Part shown: positions 1 to 9,429 of the stretch, piece after piece | Position numbering within the stretch: the stretch's first letter is position 1 | Layout: each line of letters starts with the position of its first letter | NCBI GenBank assembly: GCA_934141245.1 | Contig: CAKPCB010000007.1 | Span: forward strand, 11,164 to 75,163 | DNA: 64,000 nucleotides | Reading direction: 5' to 3' | Origin: an uncultured Bacilli bacterium | Lineage (GTDB): Bacteria; Bacillota_I; Bacilli_A; RF39; UBA660 | Position numbers and translations under genes: made by a program | The notes under the pieces: generated by a model | Told to the model about the DNA's origin: nothing | The model's database searches: none | The model's input: only the letters and a program-made list of their open reading frames with translations

Positions 1-225
1 AGTATCTAATTTAATATCTTCAATATTAACCAAATTCAATACATTACGGTCATATTCTATTGTGGCCTCATACTCGTTAAGTGCTTTATCAACAATTACT
101 GTATACACAACAGTATCACCTGCTTTAGCTTCTTTATTACCCGCTATTTTAGTATAAATTCTGTCAGCACTTACATCTATAATTAATAATGGCATTAAAA
201 GTAACAAAAATATAACTTTTTTCAT
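1..225 (-). CDS. Secreted protein, N-terminal part (cohesin-like domain?)
   Basis: Partial gene running off the left edge: 75 codons are visible, starting with ATG at 225. The product begins with a typical signal peptide (MKK, a run of Leu/Ile, then VSA-D as a plausible cleavage site) followed by a beta-rich stretch with AKAGDTVVYTVIV and a later EYDRNVLNLVNI. This pattern of 'gain in G-D-x-V, then x-Y-D-x-x-x-L' is what cohesin-like or related Ig-like extracellular domains look like; the assignment is an inference from pattern only. The start lies 7 nt after the rny stop with an AGGTAGAG stretch ahead of it, so it is probably the second gene of the rny transcript. A similar architecture is seen in the protein at 27809-28471. 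Confidence 0.6.
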   Translation of the reverse strand, partial: MKKVIFLLLLMPLLIIDVSADRIYTKIAGNKEAKAGDTVVYTVIVDKALNEYEATIEYDRNVLNLVNIEDIKLDT

Positions 226-232
226 ACTCTAC

Positions 233-1783
233 CTACTTTGCTTCCTCCGTTGCTCTAACTTCTCTTACAACAGTAATTTTAATAGTACCAGGATATTGCA
301 TAGTAGACTCTATCTTTTCTTTAACATCTCTAGCAATCTTATGTGCTGTCAAATCATCAACTTGCTCTGGTTTAACAATAACTCTTAACTCTCTACCAGC
401 TTGTACTGCATAAGTTTTTTCAATTCCCTCAATATTATTTGCAACACTCTCAAGTTGTTCAAGTCTCTTTAAATAATTTTCTAACGAGTCATTTCTAGCT
501 CCCGGTCTAGAAGCAGATAATGCATCTGCAATAGCAACCAATACTGCAATTACACTTTTTGCTTCTTCATCACCATGATGTGATGCAATAGAATTAATAA
601 CAACATCATTCTCTTTATATTTCTTTGCAATTGAAACACCAATATCTACATGGCTTCCTTCCATTTCATGATCAATTGCTTTACCAATATCATGTAAAAG
701 TCCTGCACGTTTAGCTAAGGCAACATTCTCACCCAATTCACCAGCTAAAACACCAGCCAAATGTGCAACTTCAATAGAATGCTTTAATGCATTTTGCCCA
801 TAACTAGTTCTAAAATGTAACTTACCGATAATTTCAACTAATTCAGGATCGAGTTTTGCAATTCCAACCTCAAACAATGCATCATTACCATATTCTATAA
901 TTTTATTTTTCATTTCTTTACTTACTTTGTCATATAACTCTTCGATTCTTGTTGGATGAATTCTTCCATCTTTTAACAAGTTTTCCAAAGTAATTCTTGC
1001 AATCTCTCTACGTAGAGGATCAAAACTTGATAGTACGACAGCCTCTGGTGTATCATCTATAATCAAATCAACTCCAGTTATCGCTTCTAAAGTCCTGATA
1101 TTACGTCCCTCACGGCCAATTATTCTACCTTTAATTTCATCATTTGGTAAAGTAACAACAGTTACAGTCTGTTCATTAGCTAAATCTGCAGCATACCTTT
1201 GCATTGATCTTACAATCAAATCTTTTGCAGTTTTATCAGCATCAAGTTTTGCTTCATTTTCTCTTTCTTTTATATAAGATGTAATTTCTTTTGACATCTG
1301 TTCTTCTACTTTTTTCATTACTAAATCTCTAGCTTTATCTTTACTAAATCCAGATATTTTAGATAATAATTCTAATTGTTCTTGTTTAATTTCTTCCACT
1401 TTTGCTTGTTCGTTTTGGATATCTTTTTGCTTTTCTGTTAATTTTAGTTCTCTCTCATCAAGAGATAATTCTCTTTTTTGAAACAATTCATCACGTTTAT
1501 CAAGTGTGTTTTCACGTTGAATCAACCTATCTTCAGATTGCTTTAATTCTTGTTTTTTTTCTTTTACCTCTTTTTCTGTTTCTAATTTTAACTTATGTGA
1601 TTCTTCTTTTGCTTCAAAAAGTAAATCTCTTTTAGTTTTTTCAGATTCTTTTTTAGCTTTTTCTAATATTTCCTCTGCTTTTTTACTAGCATTATTTTCC
1701 TTCATATTATTAAAAACTACACTGGCTGCAACCCCAGTTGATAAACCAATTACGACTAACAAAACGGAGATTAATAGATTCAT
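233..1783 (-). CDS. rny: Ribonuclease Y
   Basis: 516 aa, full family length. Membrane-anchored endoribonuclease that starts mRNA decay in Bacillota. An N-terminal membrane helix (about residues 2-22) is followed by a long charged coiled coil (about 30-150), a KH RNA-binding domain with GRIIGREGRNIR (about 206-270) and an HD phosphohydrolase domain whose metal ligands are in LLHDIGKAIDHE (HD near residue 364) and SHHGDEE. The start is supported by a GGAGGTG Shine-Dalgarno ahead of ATG 1783. Family membership is certain; substrates cannot be told from sequence. A partial secreted-protein gene follows closely. Confidence 0.98.
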   Translation of the reverse strand: MNLLISVLLVVIGLSTGVAASVVFNNMKENNASKKAEEILEKAKKESEKTKRDLLFEAKEESHKLKLETEKEVKEKKQELKQSEDRLIQRENTLDKRDELFQKRELSLDERELKLTEKQKDIQNEQAKVEEIKQEQLELLSKISGFSKDKARDLVMKKVEEQMSKEITSYIKERENEAKLDADKTAKDLIVRSMQRYAADLANEQTVTVVTLPNDEIKGRIIGREGRNIRTLEAITGVDLIIDDTPEAVVLSSFDPLRREIARITLENLLKDGRIHPTRIEELYDKVSKEMKNKIIEYGNDALFEVGIAKLDPELVEIIGKLHFRTSYGQNALKHSIEVAHLAGVLAGELGENVALAKRAGLLHDIGKAIDHEMEGSHVDIGVSIAKKYKENDVVINSIASHHGDEEAKSVIAVLVAIADALSASRPGARNDSLENYLKRLEQLESVANNIEGIEKTYAVQAGRELRVIVKPEQVDDLTAHKIARDVKEKIESTMQYPGTIKITVVREVRATEEAK

Positions 1784-1841
1784 TTAATACACCTCCATTT
1801 TCTATCTATGTTAATAAATCTTAATTTTAACATCTAATTAT

Positions 1842-1870
1842 ATTTTAATTTTTTTTATAAACATTGTCAA
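1842..1870 (-). promoter_or_regulatory. Sigma-A type promoter of rny
   Basis: On the minus strand TTGACA (1865-1870) is followed after 17 nt by TAAAAT (1842-1847), giving a 5' UTR of about 50 nt to rny. Seen in sequence; transcription itself is inferred. Confidence 0.5.
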
Positions 1871-1911
1871 TGATTAGCACCAAAACATTTAAAACAAATT
1901 ATTCTATATAA

Positions 1912-1934
1912 GAAAAAAACGCTTTAAAAGCGTG
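1912..1934 (-). terminator. Intrinsic terminator after the MBL-fold gene
   Basis: Minus strand reads ACGCTTTTAAAGCGT followed by a run of Ts; the hairpin begins directly after the stop codon of the hydrolase gene. Confidence 0.75.
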
Positions 1935-1936
1935 AC

Positions 1937-2656
1937 CTATTCTATTTTGAATTTAAATCCATCTTCTCCAGATATAACATTTCTTAGGTTTAAGTCTTTA
2001 ATTAAACTCTTAATATCATCTCTCATATGAGTTGTAATAAAACTTACATTACTATACTTAGTTGCTAAATATTCAATATCGTTAATACCTATATGTGATT
2101 CATTCCCTATTTCTAACGTTGTATCGATTATTATATATGAACTTATATTGCATAATTTTTCAACACTACTACATAAGCTAGTATCACCTGTAAAAAATAT
2201 AATCTTATTGTTTATAACAAATATATACCCATATGCCTCCTTCATTCTTCCATGTTCAACTTTTACACTACTTATTTTTAAATCGTCAATGCTTATTTTT
2301 TTATTACAATCAACATAAGTTATTTCAATCTCACTTAGATATTTATCATATGAGTTAGGAAAACAAAGTTTAGTTATTGCTTCAACTTTTGGTTTTAATT
2401 CACTACCGCCAATTAATGTTATTTTTCTGCTTCCCCTTAAATATATTTCGGACAATAAAAATGGTATGTCAAAGAAATGATCTCCATGGAAATGAGTAAT
2501 GAATACATATTCTATATCAATAATATCCTTACCCATTCTTTTTAAAGCTTTACAGCATCCATTAGGTATATCTATTAAAATTTTATCGTTTATTAGATAA
2601 GATGCACTATTAAATGAAGCAAATATAGAACCGCTCCCAATAAATTCTATTTTCAT
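1937..2656 (-). CDS. MBL-fold metal-dependent hydrolase (RNase Z-like)
   Basis: 239 aa. Metallo-beta-lactamase fold: metal-binding motif THFHGDH at about residues 54-60, a further ligand in VEHGR (about 134), a GDTS motif (about 157-160), and a late histidine in TTHMRDD. This arrangement is that of the RNase Z/ribonuclease-like or ComA-like branch of the superfamily, but the protein is shorter than typical RNase Z (about 300 aa) and I cannot assign a substrate. ATG 2656 is preceded by GGTGAT. It stands alone between the cotJ terminator and its own terminator. Confidence 0.8.
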   Translation of the reverse strand: MKIEFIGSGSIFASFNSASYLINDKILIDIPNGCCKALKRMGKDIIDIEYVFITHFHGDHFFDIPFLLSEIYLRGSRKITLIGGSELKPKVEAITKLCFPNSYDKYLSEIEITYVDCNKKISIDDLKISSVKVEHGRMKEAYGYIFVINNKIIFFTGDTSLCSSVEKLCNISSYIIIDTTLEIGNESHIGINDIEYLATKYSNVSFITTHMRDDIKSLIKDLNLRNVISGEDGFKFKIE

Positions 2657-2707
2657 AATATCACCACATAATTATTCTAACCTTTAGCTTTTTTAAAGTC
2701 AACTAAT

Positions 2708-2730
2708 TAAAAAAAGACCAATAATGGTCA
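2708..2730 (-). terminator. Terminator of the cotJ operon
   Basis: Minus strand GACCA-TTAT-TGGTC followed by seven Ts, immediately after the cotJC stop. Confidence 0.75.
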
Positions 2731-2731
2731 A

Positions 2732-3289
2732 TTAATAGCCTTTTTCTTTATAGTACTCACATAATTCTTTAAATCTATTAAAATGAACTATTTCCCTTTG
2801 TCTAAGCCATAACAACGGAGAAATTACATCTGGATCATTTGTTAAATCTATCAAGTTTTCATATACAGCTCTTGCTTTTTGCTCTGCTGCCATGTCTTCA
2901 TATAAATCTGCAATAGGATCTCCTGTTGCTGCAAAGTATGCTACAGTGAATGGAACGCCATTTGCATCTGTTGGATATAAAGCATTAGAATGTTCAGCAT
3001 AGTGAGTATCAAATCCTGCATCTTTTAATTCTTCCATTGTTGCGTCTTTTGTAAGTTGATATATCATAGTTGAAATCATTTCAATGTGTGATAGTTCTTC
3101 TGTACCAATGTCACTTAAAAGTGCTTTGCCTCTATTATCTGGCATTGTGTATCTTTGATTTAAATACCTTAATGCCGCTGCCATTTCTCCATTTGATCCG
3201 CCATATTGTGTTACCAAATACTTAGCCATTTTTAAGTCTTTCTTCTTTATATTAACCGGATATTGTAATCTTTTTTGATATAAAAACAT
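2732..3289 (-). CDS. cotJC: Spore coat protein CotJC (manganese-catalase family)
   Basis: 185 aa, about the usual CotJC length (189 in Bacillus). It belongs to the Mn-catalase-like ferritin fold: EMAAALRYLNQR, GTEELSHIEM and EIVHFNRF carry the acidic and histidine residues expected to bind a dinuclear metal centre. In Bacillus CotJC is a mother-cell product assembled into the spore coat together with CotJA and CotJB. The ATG overlaps the TAA of the upstream cotJ-like gene by one base (TAATG), so the two are translationally coupled. Presence implies the host sporulates or descends from a recent sporulator. Confidence 0.93.
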   Translation of the reverse strand: MFLYQKRLQYPVNIKKKDLKMAKYLVTQYGGSNGEMAAALRYLNQRYTMPDNRGKALLSDIGTEELSHIEMISTMIYQLTKDATMEELKDAGFDTHYAEHSNALYPTDANGVPFTVAYFAATGDPIADLYEDMAAEQKARAVYENLIDLTNDPDVISPLLWLRQREIVHFNRFKELCEYYKEKGY

Positions 3290-3777
3290 TATGAATCCCT
3301 CCTATTCCAAGGCCATATTTCTTCTTCCCAACCAAAAGGAACATTTTCTAAATAATCACTATTTACATTAATTGCACCATATTTTTGTTGATATTCTTGT
3401 AATAATTTATTATAGTTGTTTCTAAACTCAACATAATTTTTCATCATATTTGCATCATTTGGATACACATCTAAATAAAGATTAGCTTCGTGCATAGCAA
3501 AATGCATTTGATCTAAATTTAAAAGAGCATTTTCCCTTTCTGATCTTGGTGTTAAACTAGCTGGTTTATAATTTTTATACTCACTATACAAATCCTTGAA
3601 CATATTTCCTCTTATATATCCATCATAAGGACCATATATTTTACCATCATTGCTATTTTCTACATTTACACTTGAATTTGAATTTGTATTATTATTTAAA
3701 CCAATTGAATTAACAAAAAAATCATAATCAAAATTATCATAACCTCCATTTGGATAATAATTGTAACTACTATTCAT
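3289..3777 (-). CDS. CotJA-CotJB-like fused spore coat protein
   Basis: 162 aa starting at ATG 3777, chosen because CTAGGAGG stands just upstream; a longer reading frame begins at 3858 but has no Shine-Dalgarno. The C-terminal half has the CotJB hallmarks: a helix with FAMHEANLYLDVYPND, then LLQEYQQKYG and a Trp/Pro-rich end (EEIWPWNRR). Before it lies YGPYDGYIRGNMFKDLY...YKP, which resembles the short CotJA protein of the same operon in Bacillus. No separate cotJA is present, so I read this as a CotJA-CotJB fusion. The first 45 residues are Asn/Tyr/Ser-rich low complexity, common in coat proteins. It precedes cotJC. Confidence 0.75.
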   Translation of the reverse strand: MNSSYNYYPNGGYDNFDYDFFVNSIGLNNNTNSNSSVNVENSNDGKIYGPYDGYIRGNMFKDLYSEYKNYKPASLTPRSERENALLNLDQMHFAMHEANLYLDVYPNDANMMKNYVEFRNNYNKLLQEYQQKYGAINVNSDYLENVPFGWEEEIWPWNRRDS

Positions 3778-3815
3778 TTTTCTACCTCCTAGTTTAATGT
3801 ATGTGTTAAAAAGCC

Positions 3816-3824
3816 TATTGTATG
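3816..3824 (-). promoter_or_regulatory. Possible mother-cell sigma (SigE/SigK) -10 element
   Basis: The minus strand has CATACAATA about 40 nt upstream of the cotJ start. It fits the SigE -10 consensus (CATACAnT) and the SigK one (CATAnnnTA). No convincing -35 was identified, so this is tentative; cotJ of Bacillus is known to be SigE-dependent. Confidence 0.35.
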
Positions 3825-3889
3825 GGGGAATGACTAAAAGTATTGAATATATAACCATTTATATATATAATATAGTTGGAGGAAAAAAT

Positions 3890-5470
3890 ATGAAAAAAAC
3901 TATAATAAGAATAAGTATTACGTTAGTATCATCTCTTTTATTATTTTATTTAATGTTGCCTGCAATTAACATGCATGACATCTCATTCTGGATATATTTA
4001 CTAATAGTATTTATTATATTCTTTGTGAGTGGAATAATTGATTTTCACATTAATAACTTCCCTGTTATTAATAAAAAAATGATGTACATTTCATTTTCAA
4101 TAGGATTTGTTTTTCTGGTATTAGTTATAATAAATGTTTTTAACAGTCCACTATTTAATGCAAAAAGTTATTATTCTAGGATAAAGATAAAAGAGGAAAC
4201 AAACTTTTTAAATGACGTAAAAGAAGTTGACTTTGATTCTTTACCATTACTAGATAAAGATTCTAGTGAAAAATTAGGTGACAGAGTAATGGGTCAAATG
4301 AAAGATTTAGTTTCACAATTTGAAGTATCAGATTTATATACACAAATAAATTATAATAACAAAATAATAAGAGTCACACCTTTAGAGTATGCTAATATAT
4401 TAAAGTGGTTTACAAATAGAAAAAATGGAACAAAAGGATATATTACAGTTGATTCAGTGACTGGTGAAGCTAAACTAACAAAACTTAAAAATGGTATGAA
4501 ATATTTGCCAAGTGCTCTGTTTAATAAAAACTTATATAGACATTTAAGATTTAAATATCCAACCTTAATATTCGATGATGCAAACTTTGAATTAGATAAT
4601 GATGGAAATCCTTTTTGGATTGTGCCAACAATCAAATATACAGGTATTGGATTGAAAGAAGAAATAACAGGTGTTATCATTGTTAACCCTATAAATGGAA
4701 GAACAAAAAAATATAAATTATCTGAAATACCTTCATGGATTGATCACGTGTTTCCTGCTCGCTTAATAATTGAGCAAGTAAATGATTGGGGAAAGTATAA
4801 AAATGGTTACTTTAATTCAATATTTAGCCAAAAAAATGTAGTTGCAACTACTGATGGTTATAACTATTTACTAATGGATGATGATGTATATCTATATACT
4901 GGAATAACATCTGTAAATAATGATGAATCAAATTTAGGTTTCATATTAGCAAACATGCGAACAAAAGAAACTAAGTTTTATGAGGTCCCTGGTGCAGAAG
5001 AATATTCAGCAATGGATAGTGCAAAAGGTGCAGTTCAACAAATGAAATATGAACCAACTTTTCCATTATTAATAAATTTAAATAATAGACCAACATATTT
5101 AATGAGTTTAAAAGACAATGCCGGTCTTGTAAAAATGTATGCTTTTGTAGATGTGCAAGATTATCAAAAAGTTGTAGTAACAGATTCCTCGTTGGGAATA
5201 AAAGAAGCTGCTAAAAACTATTTATTAAATAGTAATTTTAAAATTGATGAAAAACTATTAAATACTAAAGAAATAACAATTAAAAAAATTAATGATTATG
5301 TAATAGATGGGACAACATACTTTTATATAACTGATACAGAAAATAATAAATATAGAGCTAGTATAAAAATAGATGATAGCCTACCATTTATTAGTTCCGG
5401 AAGTAAAATAACAATTACATTTAAAAAGCAAAACAATATTACAGAAATATCTAAAATTGCATATAAATAA
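3890..5470 (+). CDS. Conserved membrane protein with large extracytoplasmic domain
   Basis: 526 aa from ATG 3890, which has a TTGGAGG Shine-Dalgarno; the frame opens further upstream at 3797 but without one. Three hydrophobic helices lie in the first 110 residues, followed by about 415 residues of mixed alpha/beta, with phrases such as YITVDSVTGEAKL and GVIIVNPINGRTKKY that recall PepSY-like or repeat 'value-then-unit' extracellular domains. I do not recognise a named family and assign no function. It is divergent from the cotJ operon and ends in a terminator shared with the convergent helicase gene. Confidence 0.7.
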   Translation: MKKTIIRISITLVSSLLLFYLMLPAINMHDISFWIYLLIVFIIFFVSGIIDFHINNFPVINKKMMYISFSIGFVFLVLVIINVFNSPLFNAKSYYSRIKIKEETNFLNDVKEVDFDSLPLLDKDSSEKLGDRVMGQMKDLVSQFEVSDLYTQINYNNKIIRVTPLEYANILKWFTNRKNGTKGYITVDSVTGEAKLTKLKNGMKYLPSALFNKNLYRHLRFKYPTLIFDDANFELDNDGNPFWIVPTIKYTGIGLKEEITGVIIVNPINGRTKKYKLSEIPSWIDHVFPARLIIEQVNDWGKYKNGYFNSIFSQKNVVATTDGYNYLLMDDDVYLYTGITSVNNDESNLGFILANMRTKETKFYEVPGAEEYSAMDSAKGAVQQMKYEPTFPLLINLNNRPTYLMSLKDNAGLVKMYAFVDVQDYQKVVVTDSSLGIKEAAKNYLLNSNFKIDEKLLNTKEITIKKINDYVIDGTTYFYITDTENNKYRASIKIDDSLPFISSGSKITITFKKQNNITEISKIAYK

Positions 5471-5492
5471 GGTCACATGCCTTATTTTTTTA
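5463..5492 (+). terminator. Terminator between convergent genes
   Basis: AATAAGG-TCACATG-CCTTATT followed by Ts on the plus strand; it overlaps both stop codons and is weaker in the minus direction. Confidence 0.65.
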
Positions 5493-6999
5493 TTTCCATT
5501 ATATATTTTTTATACCTAGTTTGTATTTCTTTTATAAAAACAGACTCTCTTCCTTTTTGTGTTAACAAATAAACCCTATTCTTTGTTCTGGTTAATGCTA
5601 CATAAAATAGCCTTCTTTCTTCATCATATAGTTCACTTTTATTACTGACAAATCGCAATATTCTATCATCTTCTATTTTATTTGGAAATCCAGTTAATTC
5701 ATCTATTACATTAAGAACAATAATATTATCCGCCTCTAATCCTTTAGATCTATGAACTGTTAAAAATTTTAATATTATATTTTTATCATTTATATATATA
5801 ATCTCATCTTTTTTTAATATAAAATTATCATTTAATACATCTTTTATATCAGCATTATTCCTTGAAATAATCATTATTTTCCCATATATATATCTAACCA
5901 AATCCTCAAAATCACTTTTTAAATCTTTATAATAATAAATTACAATAGGCTTATCTACAGTTATGTTTGATATCATGTTTTTATTGATTTGTTTTTTGTT
6001 TCTCATAATAAATTTTCCAGCAACATGTATTAACTGCTTACTGTTCCTATATGTATTCTCAAGTTTTAAAATTTTACTGTTATTAAAATATTTAGAAAAG
6101 TTTACAAAAATATTTAAGTCACATCCTGAAAATCTATAAATAGATTGAAAATCATCACCAACACAGACAATATTCGCATCGGTTTTATCCGCAATTGCTT
6201 TTAGTAATAAATATCTAATATATGAAGTATCTTGAAATTCATCTACAAATATATACTTATATCCAAGCATGATTTTATCATTCATTATTAATTCTCTTGC
6301 ATAAATAATCATATCATCAAAATCTATGCATTTTATTGATTTAAGTTCATCCTCATATATAAGATAAATATTAATAACAATAAGTATAAATGCAATATCA
6401 CGCTTTTTATAAACTCTATTTAGTATTTTAAGAAAATAGTTATATTTATAACCCATAGACTTAAAAAGCATTATAAATTTAACTAATAATTTCTTAAATG
6501 ATGATACCTCTAAATAGTGTTCTTTAATAAAGCAATTATATTTTTCAACTAAATTAATAGTTTTGTTTACCCTTATCTTAAAATATATAAGTACATTTCT
6601 TAGCAAAAAATTATTATTAAATGCATATGTTTCAAAAAACTCCTCTACTATGTATTCAAGTAGATTAGATGGAACTATATTATAAGAAATATTAGCTTTA
6701 GAAAGTACACTAAGTGAGAGCTTATGAAATGTAAATACATTAACGTTAACGTTTTGTATCTTATTTACAAGTGAATTTACAGCCTCGTTTGTAAAAGATA
6801 TACATAAAATATCACTTGGGTTTACATTCTTTTTTTCTATTAAATACTTAATTTTTGAAACTATAGTAAGGGTTTTTCCACTTCCTGCACCTGCTACAAC
6901 AAGTAAATTTTTACTTTTATCTAAAACAACATTTTTTTGAAAACCATCAAGCTTGTTAAAATAATCATTCATATTTATATTATTGTTAAAAATATACAA
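5482..6999 (-). CDS. Compact UvrD/Rep-family (SF1A) helicase
   Basis: About 505 aa, much shorter than PcrA/UvrD (700-750 aa). All core helicase motifs are present: Walker A AGAGSGKT (about 36-43), Ia ILCISFTNEA, Walker B IFVDEFQDTS, III VCVGDDFQSIYRFSG, IV ENTYRNSKQL, V TVHRSKGLEADN and VI ERRLFYVALTRTKNR. The shortening falls in the 1B/2B accessory subdomains. An intact ATPase and 3'-5' translocase is therefore likely, but its repair or recombination role is unknown. The start is uncertain: TTG at 6999 has AGG 4 nt before it; ATG at 6972 has no clear Shine-Dalgarno. It begins within about 10 nt of the phosphoketolase terminator. A true PcrA is encoded at 58325-60412. Confidence 0.88.
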   Translation of the reverse strand: MYIFNNNINMNDYFNKLDGFQKNVVLDKSKNLLVVAGAGSGKTLTIVSKIKYLIEKKNVNPSDILCISFTNEAVNSLVNKIQNVNVNVFTFHKLSLSVLSKANISYNIVPSNLLEYIVEEFFETYAFNNNFLLRNVLIYFKIRVNKTINLVEKYNCFIKEHYLEVSSFKKLLVKFIMLFKSMGYKYNYFLKILNRVYKKRDIAFILIVINIYLIYEDELKSIKCIDFDDMIIYARELIMNDKIMLGYKYIFVDEFQDTSYIRYLLLKAIADKTDANIVCVGDDFQSIYRFSGCDLNIFVNFSKYFNNSKILKLENTYRNSKQLIHVAGKFIMRNKKQINKNMISNITVDKPIVIYYYKDLKSDFEDLVRYIYGKIMIISRNNADIKDVLNDNFILKKDEIIYINDKNIILKFLTVHRSKGLEADNIIVLNVIDELTGFPNKIEDDRILRFVSNKSELYDEERRLFYVALTRTKNRVYLLTQKGRESVFIKEIQTRYKKYIMEIKK

Positions 7000-7008
7000 T
7001 TAACCTAA

Positions 7009-7030
7009 AAAAAAATGACATAAAGTCATT
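7009..7030 (-). terminator. Terminator of phosphoketolase
   Basis: Minus strand AAATGAC-TTTAT-GTCATTT and a T run directly after the stop codon. Confidence 0.75.
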
Positions 7031-9403
7031 TTAATGTAAATTCTTAGTTGCTTGTTCCCATGTCCAGTCCCTAATTTCTGGCATATCAATTCCATATTCA
7101 TTTATATATTCTTTATGTTCAATTAACTTATCCTTGCACCATTGATTTAATCTCGCTCCCTTATTTCCTAATTTGGGCAAATACTTCAATGCATCCATAA
7201 CCAAGTGAAACCTATCTATTTCATTTTGAACTCTCATATCAAATGCAGTAGTTATGGTACCTTCCTCTTTATATCCATGCACATGTAAGTCTTTATTGTC
7301 TCTTTTATAGGTTAATTGATGAATTAAGGATGGATAACCATGAAAAGCAAATATTATAGGTTTGTCTTTAGTAAAAATCGCATTATAGTCTTGATCATTT
7401 AAACCATGTGGATGTGATGAATTTGACTCTAATCGCATTAGATCAACAACATTAACAACCCTAATCTTTAATTCACTAAAACTATTTCTTAAAATTGCAG
7501 TTGCAGCAAGTGTTTCAATTGTTGGGGTATCGCCACAGCAAGCCATAACTATATCAGGCTCACAGTTTTGATCATTACTTGCAAAATCCCATATACCAAC
7601 GCCGTTTGTACAATGTTTTACTGCTTCTTCCATACTAAGCCATTGAGGCCTTGGATGCTTTGAAGCGATTATTACATTTATATAATTCTTGGTCTTAATA
7701 CAATGATCAAAGCAAGATAATAAACAATTTGCATCAGGAGGTAAATACATTCTAACAATATCAGCTTTTTTTGTTACTAAATGATTTAAAAAACCAGGAT
7801 CCTGATGAGTATATCCATTGTGATCTTGTTGCCATACATGTGATGCTAAAACATAATTTAATGATGCAATATCAGCTCTCCAAGCAAGGTTTTTAGTAAC
7901 TTTAAGCCATTTTGCATGTTGACTTGTCATAGAATCAACAATTCGTATAAATGCCTCATAACTATGCATAAATCCATGTCTTCCAGTTAATAAGTAACCT
8001 TCAAGCATTCCTTCACAAAAATGTTCAGATAAATATGAATCCATAATCCTACCACTAGGTGATAAATATTCATCATCATCGTATATTGAGGTATTCCAAT
8101 CTCTATTATCAACATCAAAAACATAGTTAAATCTGTTAGATAATGCTTCATCTGGTCCAAACATTCTAAAGTTTTTATTATCAAAATTAAGTTTTAATAC
8201 ATCTCTTACGTATTTTCCAAGTTCTTTTGTATCCTGTGCAATAACAGAACCCGGCATTCTTACATTAACACCATACTTTTTAAAGTCAGGAATCTTTAAA
8301 TCTTTTAATAGTAATCCACCATTCGCATATGGATTAGAGCCCATTCTCCTATCTCCAGTAGGAGCCAATTCTTTTAATTCCTTTTTTAATTGACCATTTT
8401 CATCAAAAAGTTCTTCTGGTTTATAACTCCTTAGCCAATTTTCTAGTAATTCTAAGTTTTCAATTTTATTATCTAATGTTATAGGGACTTGGTGTGATCT
8501 AAATGTGTTTTCTATCTTTTTTTTCTGGAATTCTTTTGGGCCAGTCCACCCCTTAGGTGTTCTTAATATTATCATAGGATAACGAATACTATCAAAGTTT
8601 TCTTCGCTTGTATTTTCTTTTATTTCTTTTATGTCTTGTATTACTAATTCTAATACTTCAGCCATTCTTTCATGCATATATAAAGGATCACTACCCTCAA
8701 CATAATATGGATGCCATCCCATTCCTTCAAAATAACTATTTAATTCATCTTTTGATTTCCTTGCTAAAACTGTTGGATTGGCAATTTTATATCCATTCAA
8801 ATGTAATATTGGTAATACAACACCATCATTTAGTCTGTTTAAAAACTTAGCTCCATGCCATGATGTTGCTAGTGGGCCTGTCTCTGCTTCACCATCACCT
8901 ACAACACAAGCAGCTATTAAATCCGGATTATCAAGAACAGCTCCAAACGCATGTGATAGGCTATATCCAAGCTCTCCACCCTCATTAATTGAACCTGGTA
9001 CTTCAGGTGCAACATGTGATGAAACCCCTCCTGGAAAACTAAATTGTTTAAATAATTTTTTCATGCCTAATTCATCTTCAGTTATATTAGGGTATATTTC
9101 GCTATAACTACCTTCTAGATATGTATTTGCTATCAATGCATTTCCGCCGTGACCAGGACCCGAAATATAAATCATATTCAAATCATATTTTTTTATTATT
9201 CTATTTAAATGTACATAAATAAAATTTTGACCTGGAACAGTTCCCCAATGTCCAACAATATTTGATTTTACATCACTAAACTCTAGCTTTCTTTTTAAAA
9301 GTGGATTATCTAATAAATATAATTGTCCCGCAGATAAATAATTACATGCCCTAAAATATGCATCTATTTTATATAGCATTTCATCACTAAGTATCTTCTC
9401 CAT
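7031..9403 (-). CDS. xfp: Xylulose-5-phosphate/fructose-6-phosphate phosphoketolase
   Basis: 790 aa, the usual length. A thiamine-diphosphate enzyme that splits xylulose 5-phosphate (and often fructose 6-phosphate) with phosphate to acetyl phosphate plus glyceraldehyde 3-phosphate (or erythrose 4-phosphate). Visible signatures: GPGHGGNALIAN near residue 80, SHVAPEVPGSINEGGELG, and the ThDP/Mg-binding VVGDGEAETGP (about 163-173). Whether it accepts F6P as well cannot be read from sequence. ATG 9403 has AAAGGAGAAG upstream. Monocistronic, with its own promoter and terminator. Together with PFOR at 15815-19234 it points to fermentative, acetate-forming metabolism. Confidence 0.97.
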   Translation of the reverse strand: MEKILSDEMLYKIDAYFRACNYLSAGQLYLLDNPLLKRKLEFSDVKSNIVGHWGTVPGQNFIYVHLNRIIKKYDLNMIYISGPGHGGNALIANTYLEGSYSEIYPNITEDELGMKKLFKQFSFPGGVSSHVAPEVPGSINEGGELGYSLSHAFGAVLDNPDLIAACVVGDGEAETGPLATSWHGAKFLNRLNDGVVLPILHLNGYKIANPTVLARKSKDELNSYFEGMGWHPYYVEGSDPLYMHERMAEVLELVIQDIKEIKENTSEENFDSIRYPMIILRTPKGWTGPKEFQKKKIENTFRSHQVPITLDNKIENLELLENWLRSYKPEELFDENGQLKKELKELAPTGDRRMGSNPYANGGLLLKDLKIPDFKKYGVNVRMPGSVIAQDTKELGKYVRDVLKLNFDNKNFRMFGPDEALSNRFNYVFDVDNRDWNTSIYDDDEYLSPSGRIMDSYLSEHFCEGMLEGYLLTGRHGFMHSYEAFIRIVDSMTSQHAKWLKVTKNLAWRADIASLNYVLASHVWQQDHNGYTHQDPGFLNHLVTKKADIVRMYLPPDANCLLSCFDHCIKTKNYINVIIASKHPRPQWLSMEEAVKHCTNGVGIWDFASNDQNCEPDIVMACCGDTPTIETLAATAILRNSFSELKIRVVNVVDLMRLESNSSHPHGLNDQDYNAIFTKDKPIIFAFHGYPSLIHQLTYKRDNKDLHVHGYKEEGTITTAFDMRVQNEIDRFHLVMDALKYLPKLGNKGARLNQWCKDKLIEHKEYINEYGIDMPEIRDWTWEQATKNLH

Positions 9404-9429
9404 ACCCTCTTCTCCTTTATTCTAATATG

